Assembly (NCBI GenBank): GCA_028715985.1
Contig: JAQUQR010000003.1
Coordinates: 1-64,000, forward strand
Source of the DNA: Methanocellales archaeon
Lineage (GTDB): Archaea; Halobacteriota; UBA148
Direction of reading: 5' to 3'
DNA length: 64,000 nucleotides
The notes beneath the pieces were generated by a model. It had not been told where the DNA came from and did no database searches. It was given only the letters and a program-made list of their open reading frames with translations. Below are positions 52,480-62,620 of this stretch, piece after piece. Position 1 is the stretch's first letter. Every line of letters begins with the position of its first letter. Both the position numbers and the translations under genes were made by a program.

Positions 52480-53355
52480 TTGGATAGGTCTTTGCACGAA
52501 CAGGAGGGGGAGGTCAATATCCAAAATAAAATAAATACGATCGTTACAAAAAAAGAGCTAGCTCCAACCATCAAATTATTTGAGGTATTCGCTCCACTGG
52601 TTGCCAGGAAAGCTAAGCCAGGACAATTTATAATCTTGCGAATAGGTGAAAAAGGAGAGAGAATACCATTGACCATTGCTGATTTTGATGCTCAAAAAGG
52701 GACGATCACCATCATATTTCAAGAAGTTGGAAAGACCACCAAACTATTAGGGCTTCTAAAAGAGGGTGACCGCATCTCGGATTTTATGGGTCCCTTGGGA
52801 AATCCCACAAAGATCGAAAAATACGGGAGAGTTGTCTGTATCGGCGGTGGGGTTGGCGCGGCTTCTCTCCCCCTTAAGGCCAAGGCATTAGGAGAAGCCG
52901 GAAATGAGGTCATCTCCATCATCGGAGCCAGAACCAAAGAATTGTTGATATTAGAAGAAGAACTGCAGAAAACAAGCGATGAACTTTACATAACGACGGA
53001 TGACGGCTCCAAAGGACATCATGGTTTCGTTACAGACATTCTGAAAAAGCTGATCGATGAGCGAAAAAATATCGATCTGGTGATAACCGTCGGACCGGTC
53101 ATAATGATGAAGGCAGTGGCCAATGTTACGAGACCACACAACATAAGGACGATGGCGAGTCTAAATCCGATTATGGTGGATGGAACGGGAATGTGTGGCT
53201 CTTGTAGAGTGAGGGTAGATGGCGAGACTAAGTTTACCTGTGTGGATGGGCCGGAATTTGATGCCCATAGGATTGATTTCGATCATTTGATGACCAGACT
53301 GCAAAGATACCTGACAGAAGAAAAGTTGTCCTTGGAGAGGGCAGGGATGGGTTAA
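52480..53355 (+). CDS. NfnA/SudB-type flavoprotein reductase subunit
   Basis: A ferredoxin-NADP reductase-like subunit: an FAD-binding barrel (KPGQFIILRIGEKGERIPLTI, cut at FIILRIGEKGERIPLT), a nucleotide-binding half (RVVCIGGGVGAASLPLKAKAL, here VCIGGGVGAASLPLK) and a C-terminal [2Fe-2S] site (GTGMCGSCRVRV ... FTCVDGPEFD). With the next gene it forms an NfnAB-, SudBA- or GltD-like complex moving electrons between NAD(P)H, ferredoxin and possibly sulfide. The start is unclear: TTG 52480 opens the frame, yet the strong AGGAGGGGGAGG at 52502-52513 has no ATG, GTG or TTG after it in frame. Confidence 0.85.
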   Translation: MDRSLHEQEGEVNIQNKINTIVTKKELAPTIKLFEVFAPLVARKAKPGQFIILRIGEKGERIPLTIADFDAQKGTITIIFQEVGKTTKLLGLLKEGDRISDFMGPLGNPTKIEKYGRVVCIGGGVGAASLPLKAKALGEAGNEVISIIGARTKELLILEEELQKTSDELYITTDDGSKGHHGFVTDILKKLIDERKNIDLVITVGPVIMMKAVANVTRPHNIRTMASLNPIMVDGTGMCGSCRVRVDGETKFTCVDGPEFDAHRIDFDHLMTRLQRYLTEEKLSLERAGMG

Positions 53356-54735
<1,380 letters not shown>

Positions 54736-54782
54736 CATGGGTCTCTTTCTTAAACTAAAAATATTAAGGATAAGGACATTTT

Positions 54783-55388
54783 TCAGTATCTATGCCCATA
54801 GTTGTAGAATCTGTATACGCCCTCCCGTCCAACGCCATTTTTCTTGAAATAATAGCCAAACACAAGTCCTGCAACCAGCCCACCCAAATGTGCTTGCCAT
54901 GAAATAGAGGGCATTAATGACAGTACTAAGAAACCGCCAATCACTGCAATCCAGAGTGGTATTGGGATGGGAAGGGGGATAATGAACACCCTTAGATTAG
55001 GTCTTAACACGGATAGCGTACCTCCTAGCGCGAATATTGCACCAGAGGCGCCAACTGCGATCGAATCTGGGGCTGCCAAAAAAACAACGAGAATATTGCC
55101 GAGTATGCCGCCAACGAAATATAGTTTTAGCAAATCTCTTCCACCTATTAGACCTTGGAGGTAATTGCCGAAGAAAAACAGCGTAAACATGTTGGCAAAT
55201 AAGTGCCAAAGGCCACCATGCAGGAACATGGAGGTAACCAATGTCCAGGGCCTTTCAAAGGCTAAAGAAGGCTGAAGACCCAGATTATTTATTATCAAAT
55301 CCGGATTTATCAATGTGATGATGAACATCACTGCGTTGGCTATTATTAATTTCTCTATCACACTCGTATCATAACCAAGAACTCTCAC
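54783..55388 (-). CDS. rhomboid-family intramembrane serine protease
   Basis: Six transmembrane helices with the rhomboid motifs HGGLWHLFANMF (about residues 57-68), GASGAIFALGG (catalytic Ser, about 116) and QAHLGGLVAGLVFGYYF (catalytic His, about 167). At 201 residues it is a minimal rhomboid without extra domains. Client proteins are unknown. Confidence 0.93.
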   Translation of the reverse strand: MRVLGYDTSVIEKLIIANAVMFIITLINPDLIINNLGLQPSLAFERPWTLVTSMFLHGGLWHLFANMFTLFFFGNYLQGLIGGRDLLKLYFVGGILGNILVVFLAAPDSIAVGASGAIFALGGTLSVLRPNLRVFIIPLPIPIPLWIAVIGGFLVLSLMPSISWQAHLGGLVAGLVFGYYFKKNGVGREGVYRFYNYGHRY

Positions 55389-55431
55389 TAATCATACCTC
55401 TCTAACTTCCTGCTTTTTAGTTTATCCTATA

Positions 55432-55911
55432 TTAAACTCTGGCAAACATTATTGTTGTGGGTCCGCCTTGTTTTTCCCAGCATTTCGGACAATTCGTGAC
55501 CCAGGAGTAGATCCTGACTGGCTTCTTTCGCTCCTTATTTTCAACAAAATCTATGAGTTCGGTTATCTCTTTTTTCAAACCCTTGAATGGGCCGTGATAA
55601 TATTTTGAATAAAGAGCTGTAGGGCCCCACACTTCCACATCAGGATCATTTTCTGGAATTTCTTCTATGGCAATCAACATGTTTGCAGAAAAGAATCCGG
55701 TTTCATCATCGAGCATCATGTAGGGTGGTTTGACCCTATATCCATTTTCTTCGATTCTATCCATGCCCTTTTTGATTGCTTTACTAATGCCAATCGGCAT
55801 GTGAAGAAACAAGAAATGCTTTGTTCTATAGAAGGCTCTTTGATCCCAATCATGTTTCTTAAGGTCCCAATCCCGTTTATCCAATATTGGGCAATTGCAA
55901 TCGTTTTCCAT
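55432..55911 (-). CDS. hypothetical protein, possible GyrI-like fold
   Basis: A 159-residue soluble protein with no name I can give. A repeated-looking arrangement of strand-helix units, the segment VEVWGPTALYSKYYHGPFKG followed by a helix (LKKEITELIDFVE), and NCPKCWEKQGG near the end recall GyrI-like small-molecule-binding proteins. Two cysteine pairs (CNC near the start, CPKC near the end) could bind a metal. ATG 55911 has GGTGG upstream; ATG 55938 is possible. The family call is tentative. Confidence 0.5.
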   Translation of the reverse strand: MENDCNCPILDKRDWDLKKHDWDQRAFYRTKHFLFLHMPIGISKAIKKGMDRIEENGYRVKPPYMMLDDETGFFSANMLIAIEEIPENDPDVEVWGPTALYSKYYHGPFKGLKKEITELIDFVENKERKKPVRIYSWVTNCPKCWEKQGGPTTIMFARV

Positions 55912-56150
55912 TTTTAGGCCACCTTTTTTATTTGCCATATCTTTTCTAACTAATCTGATAAAATGTTTTATTTTCTTTTGGTTTTAGTTAGTTATTTATT
56001 TGGATTTCAACGTTTTTACCATTTCCCTCAAGTCCATACGCTACTATCCATTATTTTGACCAGATAATCCATCTATATGTCTTTTTTAGTAAATAAGAAC
56101 TTGAAAAATAGCCGTTTTTCATCTTGAAAGCTCTCTTTCTACCACTTTTT

Positions 56151-57116
56151 TTAGAAAAAAGTCCTATTGATTTTTTTATTCAGAATCCTGCTGAAGAAGA
56201 TCTCTTCCATCCTTGCTGAAATTTCAAATACTTCCCTTTTTTCAAGCTTAAGGTTTTCCCACCATTCGAGGCCAGAGGCTATTTTTTGATGTATATATTC
56301 ACTAAATCTGGATTCCTCTTCGTTTAAATTTGGATTAACATATTCTGGTCCGTAAGATCTCAAAAATACTTTATTAGTTAAGATTGTTAAGTCCCTCCAG
56401 TGATCCATTACAAAGTGCAAATTATTGAGTGAGGCCCCAATCGTTTCCATATCCTTTTCTGTAATTGGAATGTAGCTACAGTTTATAAAATTCATTCTTA
56501 TGTTTTCAAATTGTGTTGCCTCCTTTTTTTGTTGGGAAGTTAATTCTCCCTTAAGTCTCCAAGGGTCGCACATGGGGCGCGTTATAGCGGGCTTCCTTTC
56601 ACTCTCTGTCTGGGAAGTGCATATCGCGCTAAATGGAAAAGCCTTACATTGCGTGGGTCTATAGCTTTTACCAAAAATTTCGCATTTCTTCTCCTTCGGC
56701 TCAAAAAATACGCAGGCGAAAACCGGTATATTGAACCCATCATCAGTCTCGTAGAGCATTACGATATGCCGAAATCTAAATATTGATACCAAAACTTTCT
56801 GGTGTTCAAAGAGGTCTCTAAGGTGTGTAAGATCCATTTTTTCCAGAAATATATCCAGATGGGCACTTGGTGGCACAAATGTACGATAAGGTGCTAAGGC
56901 GTGTGAAAGACCAGCTTTTAGCAATTCCTGAATTTCTTGTTTAGAAACGACCAATCCCGACCTTACGATATCTTTCGTAATTACGCCGATGTCTCTGCAC
57001 CTCATTAATTCGTTATTCAGGAGCTCTCTTGTTTTAGTATCCCTTATATGGCTTACTACAATTTCATTAATCGGGGAGAAGCAGCAATATCCGCATCCAG
57101 AGCAATCGACATCCAT
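56151..57116 (-). CDS. YkgJ/UPF0153-like CxxCxxCC metal-binding protein
   Basis: The N-terminus MDVDCSGCGYCCFSP is the CxxCxxCC motif. In the middle, CVFFEPKEKKCEIFGKSYRP, then TQCKAFPF, completes the zinc/iron-chelating domain of this family. The 320-residue length exceeds the core by a long C-terminal helical region of unknown role. A metal centre is expected, probably iron-sulfur; the reaction is not known. Confidence 0.75.
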   Translation of the reverse strand: MDVDCSGCGYCCFSPINEIVVSHIRDTKTRELLNNELMRCRDIGVITKDIVRSGLVVSKQEIQELLKAGLSHALAPYRTFVPPSAHLDIFLEKMDLTHLRDLFEHQKVLVSIFRFRHIVMLYETDDGFNIPVFACVFFEPKEKKCEIFGKSYRPTQCKAFPFSAICTSQTESERKPAITRPMCDPWRLKGELTSQQKKEATQFENIRMNFINCSYIPITEKDMETIGASLNNLHFVMDHWRDLTILTNKVFLRSYGPEYVNPNLNEEESRFSEYIHQKIASGLEWWENLKLEKREVFEISARMEEIFFSRILNKKINRTFF

Positions 57117-57591
57117 TATTTTGTCCTCACCAATTTATCATCAATCTCACTATTATTTATCTTCTGGGCTTTCTGCTGATATCTATAATATCGATAATAA
57201 ACTCCAATCTTCTGCTTTAGCATCTGATATCATTAATACCTTTAAAAACTTAAAGGCGTCTTTTTAGTTAACTGTATATAAATTTCGTTCTTTGGTCTTA
57301 TCTTATTTTTCCAATTTTATCGCTTGGTCTATCAGGCTTTCTTATCCTTATTTTTACAATTTCTTTTTGAACTCATTTCAAAATCAATTAATTCACTTTA
57401 AATTTCGCTATGGTACATCTTTGAATGTAAATTAAGAAACTTACATCAAAAGTAAGAAAATGAGCAGAATTATCTTTGTTTAACTAGAAATAATGTCTTA
57501 GCACTATATACACTATACTTAAGAAAGATTAGATGAAACTAAAATAAGAGTAAACTAAAGGTAGACCTACCTTATAGATGAGGAGAAAACC
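57117..57591. other. AT-rich gap, no gene seen
   Basis: The stretch of 475 bp is AT-rich with stops in all frames at short spacing. The only structure is promoter-like: a weak AGGAGAAAA ribosome binding site at its right end belongs to the next gene. It may be a remnant boundary of the AT-rich block that includes the following gene. Confidence 0.4.
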
Positions 57592-58728
57592 ATGAACGAA
57601 TTATTACAGTTTTTGTTACGAGTTCTTTGGTTTTTAGCTGTTCTAGGATCAATGTTTAAAGCCTTTAGTATGGGAAGACTTCTTTTATCTATAAACGCCG
57701 ATAAAGAAATGAAATTACCAAAAAGTATTAGCAATCGGATTTATGGATTGATTGTTATTTTAGGTCTAATTATTTCAGCCGATTTATCAATAAATGGACT
57801 AACATTGAGATCTTATATATTACTAATCATTGCTGTTTTCTTTGGTTTATTTAGTATATCTGATTTTTTTAATAGACAATTTCTTTATAACATAACGGTA
57901 ATTTTTCCTTTATCCGCTTTCCTAGGGCACTGGACTGGACTTTTGGCTGCCCAAGTAGAGTCTCCTGCTTATTTAGAGTTAGCTATAATTACGATTCCAT
58001 TTATTTTACCATATACTCAATATAAGCTAATTTTTAGGAAAGAAAAGTTAGCAGAATACATCAGCGAATATATTCAATATATTCAAAATCAATCTTTCCA
58101 AACCCAAGAAATTAAAAAGTTTACTAACCAACTTAAAGAGTTCATCCATCTTTATCGGGAGTATTTATCTAGTTCTTCCGAATTAAAAAGCTTGGAAAAA
58201 AACTTATATCTCAAAGTATTGCTACAACCAAAAAAGACGAGTATTTTCAATAATAAAAAATATGACGAACTAAAAAGAAAAATTAAGATTTTTGATATTC
58301 TACTATCTGCTTATACTGAAATATCAAGTGTTTTAAGTGGCGTTTTAAGTGGTGGAACTTTTGTGGGAAGTTCTGGTGAAGAGAGTATATTGATAGCAAT
58401 AGGTCATTTTAATGATTATTTATTTTATCCTCACAAAAAACATTCAAAATTTAATATTTATTCAGAATTTACAAAGGGAAAAAGTACGATTTTGGAAAGA
58501 CTATGTGTAAATTATTATTTAATGTTTTATCTCACGTATGTATCTAATAGTGATAATTATCCTACTTATTTGGAGAACTGCAGAAAATGCCTTCAAAGGC
58601 GAAAATTGGCTTTTAACGAAAGAAGGAAGTTTATACCAGCAACTGAATCTCATAAAAAATTTATCGAAAAACCTATTGATAAGCTTGATGATATAGAAAA
58701 TAAAATCAAAGAAGAAAATAAAAATTAA
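57592..58728 (+). CDS. AT-rich membrane protein of unknown function
   Basis: The protein (378 residues) has about five N-terminal transmembrane helices (residues 5-30, 48-70, 72-90, 98-118, 125-145) and then a long lysine- and asparagine-rich cytoplasmic part with coiled-coil tendency (LKEFIHLYREYLSSSSELKS). No family is recognised. The gene is markedly more AT-rich than the surrounding housekeeping genes, which suggests lateral origin. A ribosome binding site (GAGGAGA) precedes ATG 57592. Confidence 0.55.
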   Translation: MNELLQFLLRVLWFLAVLGSMFKAFSMGRLLLSINADKEMKLPKSISNRIYGLIVILGLIISADLSINGLTLRSYILLIIAVFFGLFSISDFFNRQFLYNITVIFPLSAFLGHWTGLLAAQVESPAYLELAIITIPFILPYTQYKLIFRKEKLAEYISEYIQYIQNQSFQTQEIKKFTNQLKEFIHLYREYLSSSSELKSLEKNLYLKVLLQPKKTSIFNNKKYDELKRKIKIFDILLSAYTEISSVLSGVLSGGTFVGSSGEESILIAIGHFNDYLFYPHKKHSKFNIYSEFTKGKSTILERLCVNYYLMFYLTYVSNSDNYPTYLENCRKCLQRRKLAFNERRKFIPATESHKKFIEKPIDKLDDIENKIKEENKN

Positions 58729-58784
58729 ATCAACATTGGCATCTATTTTAATAGGCATGTAAACTAGAAAATTATCGATAATTC

Positions 58785-59411
58785 ATGCAATCCACAAATA
58801 TGATCGAAATTTACAACAAACTTCTGGAGAAGTTGGGCGCACAGCAATGGTGGCCCGCAGAAACCCCTTTTGAGGTGGTGGTTGGAGCCATACTGACCCA
58901 GCGAACGAAGTGGGAGAATGTGGAAATGGCAATTCACCATCTGAAGGAACACAATCTGCTGGATCCCGAAGCACTCGCCAAGGTCGATAGGGAAAAACTG
59001 GAGTCTCTGGTTAAATGCACGGGCTTCTACAGGCAAAAGGCAGAGCGAATACAAATTGCTTCACGATATTTTGCTGAAAACCGTTTGATGTCTCAGATTT
59101 CTCTTGATCATTTAAGGAACGAGCTGCTCTCGCTAAAAGGCATCGGAAAGGAGACTGCGGATAGCATCCTTCTCTATGCACTGAACAGGCCGAAATTCGT
59201 CATTGATGCATACACGGTTCGCATGTGTAATTGTTTGGGTATATCAGGAGGATACGATCTGTTGCAGGAACGGTTCGAGGGCGAGTTACCCCCAAATATA
59301 ACTCTATTCAAAGAGTTTCATGCTCTGATTGTCAAACATGGGAAAGAATTTTGTAATAAGCATAAATGTGATGAATGCGTACTTACTTCTAGCATAGTAT
59401 CCAAAGACTGA
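58785..59411 (+). CDS. HhH-GPD DNA glycosylase, MagIII/EndoIII-like
   Basis: A base-excision repair glycosylase. VVVGAILTQRTKWENVE is the EndoIII-like helix; LKGIGKETADSILLYAL is the HhH; and FVIDAYTVRM holds the catalytic aspartate. The lysine that makes EndoIII bifunctional is replaced by Glu (GIGKE), as in MagIII-type 3-methyladenine glycosylases, so a monofunctional enzyme is expected. The C-terminal cluster region has only three cysteines (FCNKHKCDECVL), so an intact [4Fe-4S] cluster is doubtful. Substrate is inferred. Confidence 0.8.
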   Translation: MQSTNMIEIYNKLLEKLGAQQWWPAETPFEVVVGAILTQRTKWENVEMAIHHLKEHNLLDPEALAKVDREKLESLVKCTGFYRQKAERIQIASRYFAENRLMSQISLDHLRNELLSLKGIGKETADSILLYALNRPKFVIDAYTVRMCNCLGISGGYDLLQERFEGELPPNITLFKEFHALIVKHGKEFCNKHKCDECVLTSSIVSKD

Positions 59412-59427
59412 ACTAGGGCGAGGAAAT

Positions 59428-60393
59428 ATGGTGAACAAAAATCAGTTCGTCAAAGACCTGAGAATATGGGACAACGTGGATACCCTCTTCGCGGTCAAGT
59501 ACAAAAAGCCGCCAAGAGAATATGCATCTGGGTTTTGGTTTGAGTTTAGGGTTGGCGATAATAGCGGTGAGATCACGGCAAAATACTGGGGGGACAGGGA
59601 CGAAGAACATGTAAAGGAAATCTACGAGATATTCCAAACGAACGACATAATCCACATCACAGGTAGAGTTAGCGAGTTCAGAGACAGACGGGAGATAGCC
59701 CTGGATACAACGAGCACCATAAGGAGGTGCGAACCCTCTGAGTACGATATAGGTGATTTTGTAGCGAAAACGAGCAAAGACATGGATCAGATGATGCGGG
59801 AACTTCTGGAAATCGTCGATTTTGTGAAGAACCCGCACCTGAAGTCTCTTCTGCATTCCTTTTTCGATGACCTGGAATTCGTCGGGAAATTCAAGAATTG
59901 CCCGGGATCCATGCATAGACATCAAAATTACATCGGCGGGTTGCTCGAGCACACGCTGAATGTGGTCAAATTATGTAGTGCAATGTATACGCTTCATCCT
60001 TCCTTGGACAAGGACTTGCTTTTGACTGGCGCGATCCTCCATGACATAGGGAAGATAAAAGAATATGATGTAACGACAAGCATAGATATCTCCGAAGAAG
60101 GGATGCTGAGGGGTCATCTGATAATGGGAGAGCAGATGGTGCTGGACAGGATAGAAAAGCTTGAGAATTTCCCGGATATCCTCAGGCTGAAGTTGGCACA
60201 CATCCTCCTGAGCCATCATGGGCATAACGAATACGGATCGCCGAAGAAACCGCAATTTCCAGAGGCCCTTGCGATATATCATGCAGACGAATGTGATGCA
60301 AAGGTAGATTATTGCCTTCGTCTTAAGAAGGAGGCCGAGACAGAAGACCCCTGGATATACACCAAAGATTTCGAGCATATCTATCTTCGCTGA
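59428..60393 (+). CDS. OB-fold/HD-domain 3'-5' exoribonuclease, YhaM-like
   Basis: An N-terminal OB fold (about 15-105; GEITAKYWGDRDEEHVKE) binds single-stranded nucleic acid and a C-terminal HD domain (about 160-310) holds the metal site: GGLLEHTLNVVKL, ILHDIGKIKEYD, LSHHGHNEYGSP and HADECDAKVDY. The same order is found in bacterial YhaM/CBF1 exonucleases. It is 16 bp from the glycosylase gene and 12 bp from metE, so the three are probably co-transcribed. Confidence 0.85.
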   Translation: MVNKNQFVKDLRIWDNVDTLFAVKYKKPPREYASGFWFEFRVGDNSGEITAKYWGDRDEEHVKEIYEIFQTNDIIHITGRVSEFRDRREIALDTTSTIRRCEPSEYDIGDFVAKTSKDMDQMMRELLEIVDFVKNPHLKSLLHSFFDDLEFVGKFKNCPGSMHRHQNYIGGLLEHTLNVVKLCSAMYTLHPSLDKDLLLTGAILHDIGKIKEYDVTTSIDISEEGMLRGHLIMGEQMVLDRIEKLENFPDILRLKLAHILLSHHGHNEYGSPKKPQFPEALAIYHADECDAKVDYCLRLKKEAETEDPWIYTKDFEHIYLR

Positions 60394-60405
60394 TGGGAGG
60401 CCAAA

Positions 60406-61434
60406 ATGGAGCACATCACTTCTGATGATATAGGAAGTTTTCCACTTCCCAAGGGTGTGGCAAGACAGGACATAGGGAAGATGGTGATCAGCGATCCTGA
60501 TCGGTATGAGCGATTGGTGCAGGATATCATGCGAATGAAAATGTTATCTGGAATTGAAGTTCTAACATATCCACAGCTACAAGATATGATCTCTCAGTTT
60601 TTGGATCCCATAGCAAATCCAAAGAACTGGGGTGATGAGCCCTTGGTGATTAAAGAGGGCAAAGCGAAGATCAACGAGCTCAGTGCCATAGAGCCTGTTG
60701 CAAAGGAGCATCATGATGCATCGGGCGAAGCCTTGGGAATAAGGGTCTGCATTACAGGGCCGGTCGAACTGCATATCAGGGGCTATGGACCTGTGATCTA
60801 TGCTGACGTGTTAGAGAGTTTGACAAAAAGTTTGTCTCATTTCGTGAAAAATTGCATTCTGAGAAAAAAACATCTTGAGACACGGGTTATATGTATCGAT
60901 GAACCCAGTCTGGGAGTCGATCCCCAATTGATCTTAGAGGATGACGAATTGCTGACTGCCCTGGAGCAAGTGTCCGATCCAGCGAAGGGAATGGACATGC
61001 AAATTCATCTCCACTCCCCCTTGGAGGCTGAGAAAATATATGAAGTGGAGGGCATAAACGTCATTGGCATTGAATCCGCATCGACGCCAGGCAGTATGGA
61101 TGTGATACCGAAGAGCGATCTGGACAAATATGATAAGTTTTTACGCGTTGGCATCGCTAGAACTGATATAGATGCTATGGCAGCTGAATATAGGGATGCG
61201 ACTGGAATTGATATATGGAGAGATACAAGTAAAGCGCACCAGATGATCAACGAGATCGAGAGTTTAAAGATCATGACGATGAGGCTCGAAAGTGCATCCA
61301 AGAAATTTGGTGACAGGATAAAATATGCTGGTCCTGACTGTGGTCTGGGCGGATTCATTCATCAAGAGCTCGCTCTAAAATTACTCAAAAATGCAGCCGT
61401 GGTAATCTCACGGTTTAATATGGGTAATGGGTAA
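60406..61434 (+). CDS. metE: archaeal core methionine synthase MetE
   Basis: A cobalamin-independent methionine synthase-like protein of the short archaeal type (342 residues, only the C-terminal catalytic barrel of bacterial MetE). DIGSFPLP, CIDEPSLGVDP, QIHLHSPLEAEKIYE (zinc His) and AGPDCGLGG (zinc Cys) are visible. Archaeal core-MetE enzymes take the methyl group from a corrinoid protein rather than from folate. A ribosome binding site (GGGAGG) is close to ATG 60406. Confidence 0.88.
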   Translation: MEHITSDDIGSFPLPKGVARQDIGKMVISDPDRYERLVQDIMRMKMLSGIEVLTYPQLQDMISQFLDPIANPKNWGDEPLVIKEGKAKINELSAIEPVAKEHHDASGEALGIRVCITGPVELHIRGYGPVIYADVLESLTKSLSHFVKNCILRKKHLETRVICIDEPSLGVDPQLILEDDELLTALEQVSDPAKGMDMQIHLHSPLEAEKIYEVEGINVIGIESASTPGSMDVIPKSDLDKYDKFLRVGIARTDIDAMAAEYRDATGIDIWRDTSKAHQMINEIESLKIMTMRLESASKKFGDRIKYAGPDCGLGGFIHQELALKLLKNAAVVISRFNMGNG

Positions 61435-61621
61435 ATGGGGCGTGACGTTGCACCAACACAGCGATTGGCATTTCATCAGGGATTTAATCGGTATTAAGCT
61501 GATAAGTTAAGTTCATTGACATAGGGATTGTGTTAGGCTAGATTAGATTGGATTAGTTAATACGGATTATGATAACGCTGGCTAAGTCGCTAAAGCTGCA
61601 GAAAAGGCGGTAAAACTCACC

Positions 61622-62038
61622 TTAGCAAAGGCTTTCTATCAAGGCTTGGATCCATTTATCCAAATTATTGCAATATTCTGGCACACACTCCCCTCCACTG
61701 CAACAAACGCATGGAGAGAACATGCCATCTGCCATCATCAACTCGTATTTTGAATAAGGGGATCTCCTGAAATCCTTTACTGATCTGCCACCTTTTTGGA
61801 TAATTCTATGAATAGTTCTTGGGTTAAGTCCCCTCTCCTCAGCCAACTCTTCTATTGATTTGTCTTTGAGCAAATCAAAAGAAAACCACTCCGGGAGTTT
61901 TCTCATCTTGGTAATCCTTGATCTTTTTTTCTTGATGCTTGCCCAAGATCGGTCGGGAAACAATTTTATTAATTCGTCTTTTGATGATGAAGCGTGCCCT
62001 CTAAGCAGCTTGATTTCATCTTCGGTCCAACCTTTCAT
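61622..62038 (-). CDS. SANT-like/HTH DNA-binding protein with Cys cluster
   Basis: The N-terminal 45 residues look like a Myb/SANT domain: WTEDEIKLLRGHASSSKDEL with FPDRSWASIKKKRSRI. A second helix-turn-helix follows (SIEELAEERGLNPRTIHRII). The C-terminus has CVCCSGGECVPEYC, a possible zinc site. Such a combination fits a sequence-specific DNA-binding protein; I know no named family. It lies 6 bp downstream of the LSm gene and so is likely its operon partner. Confidence 0.6.
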   Translation of the reverse strand: MKGWTEDEIKLLRGHASSSKDELIKLFPDRSWASIKKKRSRITKMRKLPEWFSFDLLKDKSIEELAEERGLNPRTIHRIIQKGGRSVKDFRRSPYSKYELMMADGMFSPCVCCSGGECVPEYCNNLDKWIQALIESLC

Positions 62039-62044
62039 ACCATC

Positions 62045-62269
62045 TCACTCATTGACTGGGTTTACAAGGATGATGTTGTTTCCGCGTACCAATACTGATC
62101 CTAGAACTCTTGATCTTTCTCCATCTACGATCTCTGTCGTATTTATTAAATGGAGGTTTAGGTATTCATCTACAATTTCTAATGTGCCCTCAAGTGTAAA
62201 TTTTTCGCCTTTCATCTCAATCTGAACTTTTGAGCCAATTAAGCTTTTAACTTTGTCATTCGGGAACAA
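62045..62269 (-). CDS. LSm (Sm-like) RNA-binding protein
   Basis: A 74-residue Sm fold: IGSKVQIEMKGEKFTLEGTL is Sm1 (beta1-3) and VLGSVLVRGNNIILVNPV is Sm2, including the RG-like RNA-binding turn. Archaeal LSm proteins form six- or seven-member rings that bind U-rich RNA. In Sm1 the typical D-N pair for RNA contact appears as NLHLINTTE. It comes first in a two-gene operon with the SANT-like protein. Confidence 0.85.
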   Translation of the reverse strand: MFPNDKVKSLIGSKVQIEMKGEKFTLEGTLEIVDEYLNLHLINTTEIVDGERSRVLGSVLVRGNNIILVNPVNE

Positions 62270-62352
62270 AATATAATCCTCTGTACATTATTTGCCATTA
62301 ATTACCTATAAGTTTTCCGCTGTTCGTATCGTATGCCAAGCCAACACACCAA

Positions 62353-62425
62353 TAGCCCGGTACGGATTCGAACCGCAGTCACAAGGTCCAGAGCCTTGTA
62401 TGATTGACCACTACACTACCGGGCT
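62353..62425 (-). tRNA. tRNA-Gln (CUG)
   Basis: On the minus strand AGCCCGG pairs with CCGGGCT, the discriminator is A, the D arm is GTGTAGTGGTCAATCAT, the anticodon loop is CTCTGGA on a CAAGG/CCTTG stem with anticodon CTG, and the T loop is TTCGAAT. There is no intron and no encoded CCA. Total length is 73 nt. Confidence 0.96.
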
Positions 62426-62620
62426 GCTATTGTATCTATTCTACCAAGGTGTGTATTAACCTAATGATACCTAATAAATATCCATTCCATTATGAATAAC
62501 TCTATACTTATAAAGAACCTTATTATGTCTAAAAGGTGAATTCCAACTAAAATTGACAAGATACTAGCTAATAAATATTAATAAAGATAATTCTACGGTA
62601 AGAATATGTAAAAAGAATGT

